Below are positions 57,777 to 64,000 of a stretch of DNA of 64,000 nt, in pieces. Under the pieces are notes generated by a model. That model saw only the letters and a program-made list of their open reading frames with translations, did no database searches and was not told the origin of the DNA. Both the position numbers and the translations under genes were made by a program. How positions within the stretch are numbered: the stretch's first letter is position 1; each line of letters begins with the position of its first letter. Source of the stretch: Fallopia convolvulus (Eukaryota; Streptophyta; Magnoliopsida; Caryophyllales; Polygonaceae); the NCBI GenBank assembly GCA_964016875.1, contig OZ024726.1, positions 51,634,825-51,698,824 on the forward strand. The letters run 5' to 3'.

Positions 57777-59795
57777 ATGTCACTCATATAGAAACTGACC
57801 TCAGAATACAAGCTCAGGGAGATTTTATGCAACCGTCTGCAGTAAGTACTCAGATAATGATTCCCATTGTCATTTTAATTGACACAAAATCGACCTAGGC
57901 AAAAAATCCTCAGCTTCTAAAACAAGACTTCAATTCAAACATCAGTCAGGAATAAAAGAATGATGACATAGAATCTCAAACTCAAAGCACAAGCCTCTAA
58001 TATATTGAAACACTAACTCTCTACAATCTGAAGAGCCTCGAGCTCCTCATAGTCCTTTAAACATGTGCCTAAAAAAACCCACAATCCAACCTGAAGAAAA
58101 GGAGTAAACCGCCCTCCTAAAACACTTCATCGACGAGCAGTCAAATCAAAAACTAACGAAAGGCAAGGGAAAAAACTCCAAAATCTCAAAATTATCCAAG
58201 CGACATAATTTATTCAAAAACAAAACACAGGTAAACGGAACAAGACAAAATACAGCCCAAATTTCCTGCTAACTCAACTATGTTCCTTAATAAAACCCCC
58301 AAAAATTAGAGCTCTGAAAGTACGGACACAATGCTAAAGCTACATTAACCTCTTTCGACATCAAACTCATCTAGCAAGTAAAAACAAAAGCCATAAAAAC
58401 TCAAATTTTGAAATAGTAGAGAGAAACTTACGGGGAATGCGGGAGGATGGAGCGCGCATTACATATTCAGAGCTCCACTGAGGTAGAGAAGATCGATATT
58501 GGAAATGGAATTTAGGGTTTTGGTGATGAGAGCGAACGCAGAAAGAGGGAAGGCAAGGGAATGAGTCGTTCGAAGAGTCAAAGCAGAGGTAGAAAAACAA
58601 AGATATAAACCGACACACGTTCCCATAAGTTTTCAAAAACTTTATTTTGTTCCAACGCGCACTATCCAACACAAATTAAATGAATATCTCAATCTTCATT
58701 TTCAAAAGAATTGACATTAATCTGTTTCAGAACCAATTTGTAAACTTGGAGTCTTTTATAATCAAGCTTATTGTGCTATTCGTTTTGTAATTGAATTTTA
58801 AATGTTTATGTCAGCAAGGTCCACCATTCCATTGGGGATTTTGGACTGCTCTAGAACTTTGTGAAAAGTACTTTTTGATATACAAAAAATGCTTTCATCT
58901 ACTTCAAAATGTGAAATATAAATATGTGAAATATAATTTTTTTATCAAAAGTAAAACTACTCAAAATAACATTACTTTTATTATAATATCCTTTTTGCAA
59001 AATTAATATTAAGTTTGCAATAATGTAAGTAAGAGCATTATACTATGTTTTGTTATGAAAATTAGCAATATTATGATTGTTACAGAAAGTGACTTATTTG
59101 GTTATAATTAATTAAATTTTTAAGGTAAACTTCAAAAAAAATATTTGAAAAGTAAGGGTGTGTTTGGATTTTGGGCTCATTGAATCTCACATAAACATTT
59201 TTATTATAATATATGGAGTATTATTTTAAAAGTACTATTTGATCGAGTAAAGATGTACTAAAGTCTAAAGTGAAAGACTATAAAAAAAATCAAAAAAATG
59301 TATTATAATTTATAATGCATTTTATTAGCATGACACATTAAATGCAAAACAATCACATACTAAGATATCATTCGCAATGTCATTCCATTAAAACTCTCCC
59401 CAAAGTTCATATGTTATATAATGTCTCAAAATTGGTATGAAAACCACGTCGATTATTTATATATCTTGAGCTTTTTCACATTAAGGACCCAAATCAACAG
59501 TTTCACTTATGGCATAGAGAAATATCTCCAGAACCATATCTATTCCGATCCTAATTAAGCATCACTCATACCGCAAAAGTACATGTTATAATTTCTATTC
59601 ACTTCCCAATTGAAGTGTCACCTCATCTTGATATGGCATGGAACCATTTACACTCTTACCTTTCTTTGTTTTCTTCAATTATAATACACAAATTTGGGTG
59701 AGGCAATGAGAAACAAGGAAATTGAACTTTGAAGAAAAAAGATCACTTTTGGATGAGTGATTTGTTATGTGCACTGTGTAACTCATCATAAATAT
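57777..59795. other. 5' leader, promoter and spacer of the TRM gene
   Basis: The interval 57777-58434 is probably a 5' UTR intron with leader parts. A GC-rich probable 5' UTR exon spans about 58435-58600. From 58680 to 59795 the DNA is AT-rich without recognised genes. Confidence 0.5.
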
Positions 59796-60253
59796 ATCAA
59801 CAGATCCCTGTACTTACACTTTTTTTTCTATTGGACCCCTGTACTAAAAAATATTCAAACAAATCCTTGTATTGCCCCCAATTTTGCCTATTGAACACTT
59901 TCAATCTTATTTTCCTTCCAGTGTACATCATGCACCTTATGTGTCATGTTATTTTGCCAAATAAGCCAAAATGGTCAAATACATACATGTTATTTTGGCA
60001 AAATACGTACATGTTACATAAGGCGCGTGAAGACTTGAAAGTGTTCAATAAGCAAAATAACATGTACGTATTTGACCATTTTGGCTTATTTGACAAAATA
60101 ACATGACACATAAGGCGTGTGATGTAACAGGAAGAAGAATAAGATTGAAAGTGTTCAATAGGCAAAATTGGGGGCAGTATAGGAGTCTGTTTGAACACTT
60201 TTTAGTACAAGGGTCCAATAAGAAAAAAAGTGTAAGTACAGGGGTCTGTTGAT
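59796..60253. mobile_element. 458-bp near-perfect foldback element
   Basis: The two halves are inverted copies almost to the centre: ATCAACAGATCCCTGTACTT on the left against ATCAACAGACCCCTGTACTT read inward from the right, continuing over about 200 bases per arm with few mismatches and a small central loop near 60020. No coding capacity except mirror frames in both arms. It is probably a foldback MITE of Mutator-like type. A transcript through it would form a long hairpin. Confidence 0.85.
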
Positions 60254-61826
60254 GTATTCTGCCATTTATCAAGTTGTGTTTTTATTCTCAAAATGGCCAT
60301 TTTTTCACCTCATTCTTTTCACATATTTGTTCTCTTTTTGTCATGACTAAATGATAAAAATTAATTACTTAAATCTCTTTTTTTTCCGACTCTTTAAAAT
60401 ATATGTATTTATATTTAGTTAAGAAATTGGAATTTGCATGATGGGAGGATGCATGATGTGAAAATACCAGCATCTGTCATGACCATACATGTGTGTATTT
60501 AAAGGCTTTTGTATGTGTTGTATATATATGGTGTTTATGCTCAGGATTAGATGTATATTTTGAGTAATATATAGAGTGAGATTATAATGTCGGATTTTAT
60601 TCTAGTAAGAATGTTTGGGGAGGGGTGGGACTTTTATAGATGAGATGCCTTTATATGTAAGGGGTTTTAAGGTTTATAAAAGCCCCTATTCGAAAGGGAT
60701 TACTCTTGAACTTATTCAACGGATTTGCAAACGGTACGCAAGTAATATTATCTTTGAAGTGAAGCAAACTACAAAGTTTCATTAACAAATCGAAGTCAAT
60801 TCCTTAATTTAATCCGATTTAAGAGATTCAATCAATTCAAAGTATTACATTGAAGATCAACATGCAAGACCCAGGTAGGTAGTACAGTAATAATAAGCTT
60901 TTGAATTTAAAGGCTTGGATGTTCACAATCGCCTCATGACATGCACGTGATCCCACTCATCCATCCAAACTTCACATGCTATCCGTTACCCCACCCAAGG
61001 AAAAGGCGAAAAGCTATTTGTGAAGAAACCTTCCATAGAAAATTATGAGATGCAAGAAAACAAATTTAAAGAGGAAAAAAACATGATATATTATTAGATA
61101 AGAGAAATCTCACTCAAACAACACTGCATGTTTCAATTGTAGAGATAGTACCAAAACTCTTGAGCAAGACCTATCATGTCATCAACCCTACCAAAAACAA
61201 TGATAGGAATAATAGCAACAAGGATTTTAGCAACCATGATTGGACTCCATTACACCACATAATAAGAGGCTTGGTGGTAAATGTATTATATACATGTGCT
61301 ATCACATTAGCACTGGGAATATTCCACAAGGTCCACTCTATGGATCTGAGATCTAAAGTCTTATCAACAATCTTGAGTTTCAAGTGTGTTTTTTTTTACA
61401 ATTGACTGGACTACTGCATCCTGATCAGCTGTCATAAAGAAAAGTTCCCAAAGATGATTGCCACAAGCTAATAAATATCAACTGTCAAAATTTAACAACC
61501 TCACTCATGATGGATTCTTAAATGCCAAGAGATTTCTCATCCCCAAAAGAAAAGAAAAGGGTATAGTAGTAATTTCAAGTACCGGTTCCGGTGCCTTTGC
61601 AGGATTCATGTGTCAATTTTTGCTACCTTTATCCAGTCAATAATAGATGTCCAGCAATGTCACACAAGCTGCTAACGACTAAGGTACATGTCTTACTACA
61701 GTGGGAAATGACAGAGACCTACCAAAAATAAGAAAATGAATAGAGAAGCTGCCATTTACCATAGAAATTCCAATAATTAGTGAAAAATCCAAGTACCTGG
61801 TTCCAGTGTCGTTGCAGGATTCATTC
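60254..61826. other. Intergenic and 3' flank of the RecQ gene
   Basis: AT-rich, with only short frames. The last few hundred bases should contain the RecQ 3' UTR. Nothing else was recognised. Confidence 0.5.
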
Positions 61827-63861
<2,035 letters not shown>

Positions 63862-64000
63862 CTGTAAATAACAAGAAGAAGAAAAAAAGAGAGACTTAAT
63901 GTCATTCAGCTATTCAACATAGTTCCATTTGGTAACCACAGTTTAATTGTTAAATCCAATATGTACCCTTCAATACTTGCCAAGGTTCACCTGTTGTTAG
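63862..64000 (-). other. RecQ intron and probable next exon at the window edge
   Basis: This should contain the intron preceding the exon at 63861; an upstream exon probably starts beyond or at the edge. No coding stretch could be assigned with certainty. Confidence 0.4.

Noticed and set aside
59831..60272. Overlapping frames on both strands with near-identical proteins
   Set aside because: They are mirror translations of the two arms of a palindrome, not genes.

Overview
The window is nuclear DNA of a flowering plant, most likely a eudicot. Its genes have many GT-AG introns, it carries a plant nuclear tRNA-Pro gene, and it is rich in AT microsatellites and in plant transposons (Mutator-like, copia, LINE, MITE). 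The gene families are plant-specific: GH100 invertase, DUF538, LONGIFOLIA/TRM and plant mobile domain. The species cannot be named from the sequence alone.

Layout. 0-15 kb: a tandem array of secreted pectin methylesterase genes on the minus strand. The two outer copies can each be assembled from five exons into a 334-residue protein. The middle copy keeps only exons 1 and 2 and is cut off beside a broken FAR1-type gene fragment. Several MITE-like insertions and a tRNA-like sequence lie between them. 17.7-27.2 kb: transposons surrounding an intronless gene for a putative plastid methyltransferase of the spermidine-synthase fold. They are a Mutator-like element that captured part of a POLTERGEIST-type PP2C gene (9-bp target duplication), a second Mutator-like element (9-bp duplication), a weaker 3.2-kb candidate, and a 5'-truncated LINE with a 17-bp duplication. 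29-32.1 kb: a six-exon neutral/alkaline invertase gene. 33-43 kb: old copia debris, a decayed plant-mobile-domain gene, and a 2.9-kb internally deleted copia element with both LTRs.

44-64 kb: a gene-dense stretch with a duplicated piece of the RF2 gene, a DUF538 gene, the organellar release factor 2 gene, a divergent SAR1 GTPase gene carrying an in-frame stop at codon 81, a tRNA-Pro(CGG) gene, a five-exon LONGIFOLIA/TRM gene, a 458-bp near-palindrome, and the 3' half of a RecQ helicase gene running off the right edge.

The genes do not form a pathway: they act in cell-wall pectin modification, sucrose cleavage, organelle translation, ER-to-Golgi traffic, cortical microtubule or growth control, and DNA repair. 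The set invertase, DUF538, RF2 and SAR1 resembles, from memory, a stretch of Arabidopsis chromosome 1 around At1g56330-At1g56580, which suggests conserved gene order. I found no clearly undescribed system. The most notable items are the gene-capturing Mutator element 77 bp upstream of a start codon, the single nonsense codon in an otherwise full-length SAR1 gene, and the arginine at the usual catalytic glutamine position of both pectinesterases.
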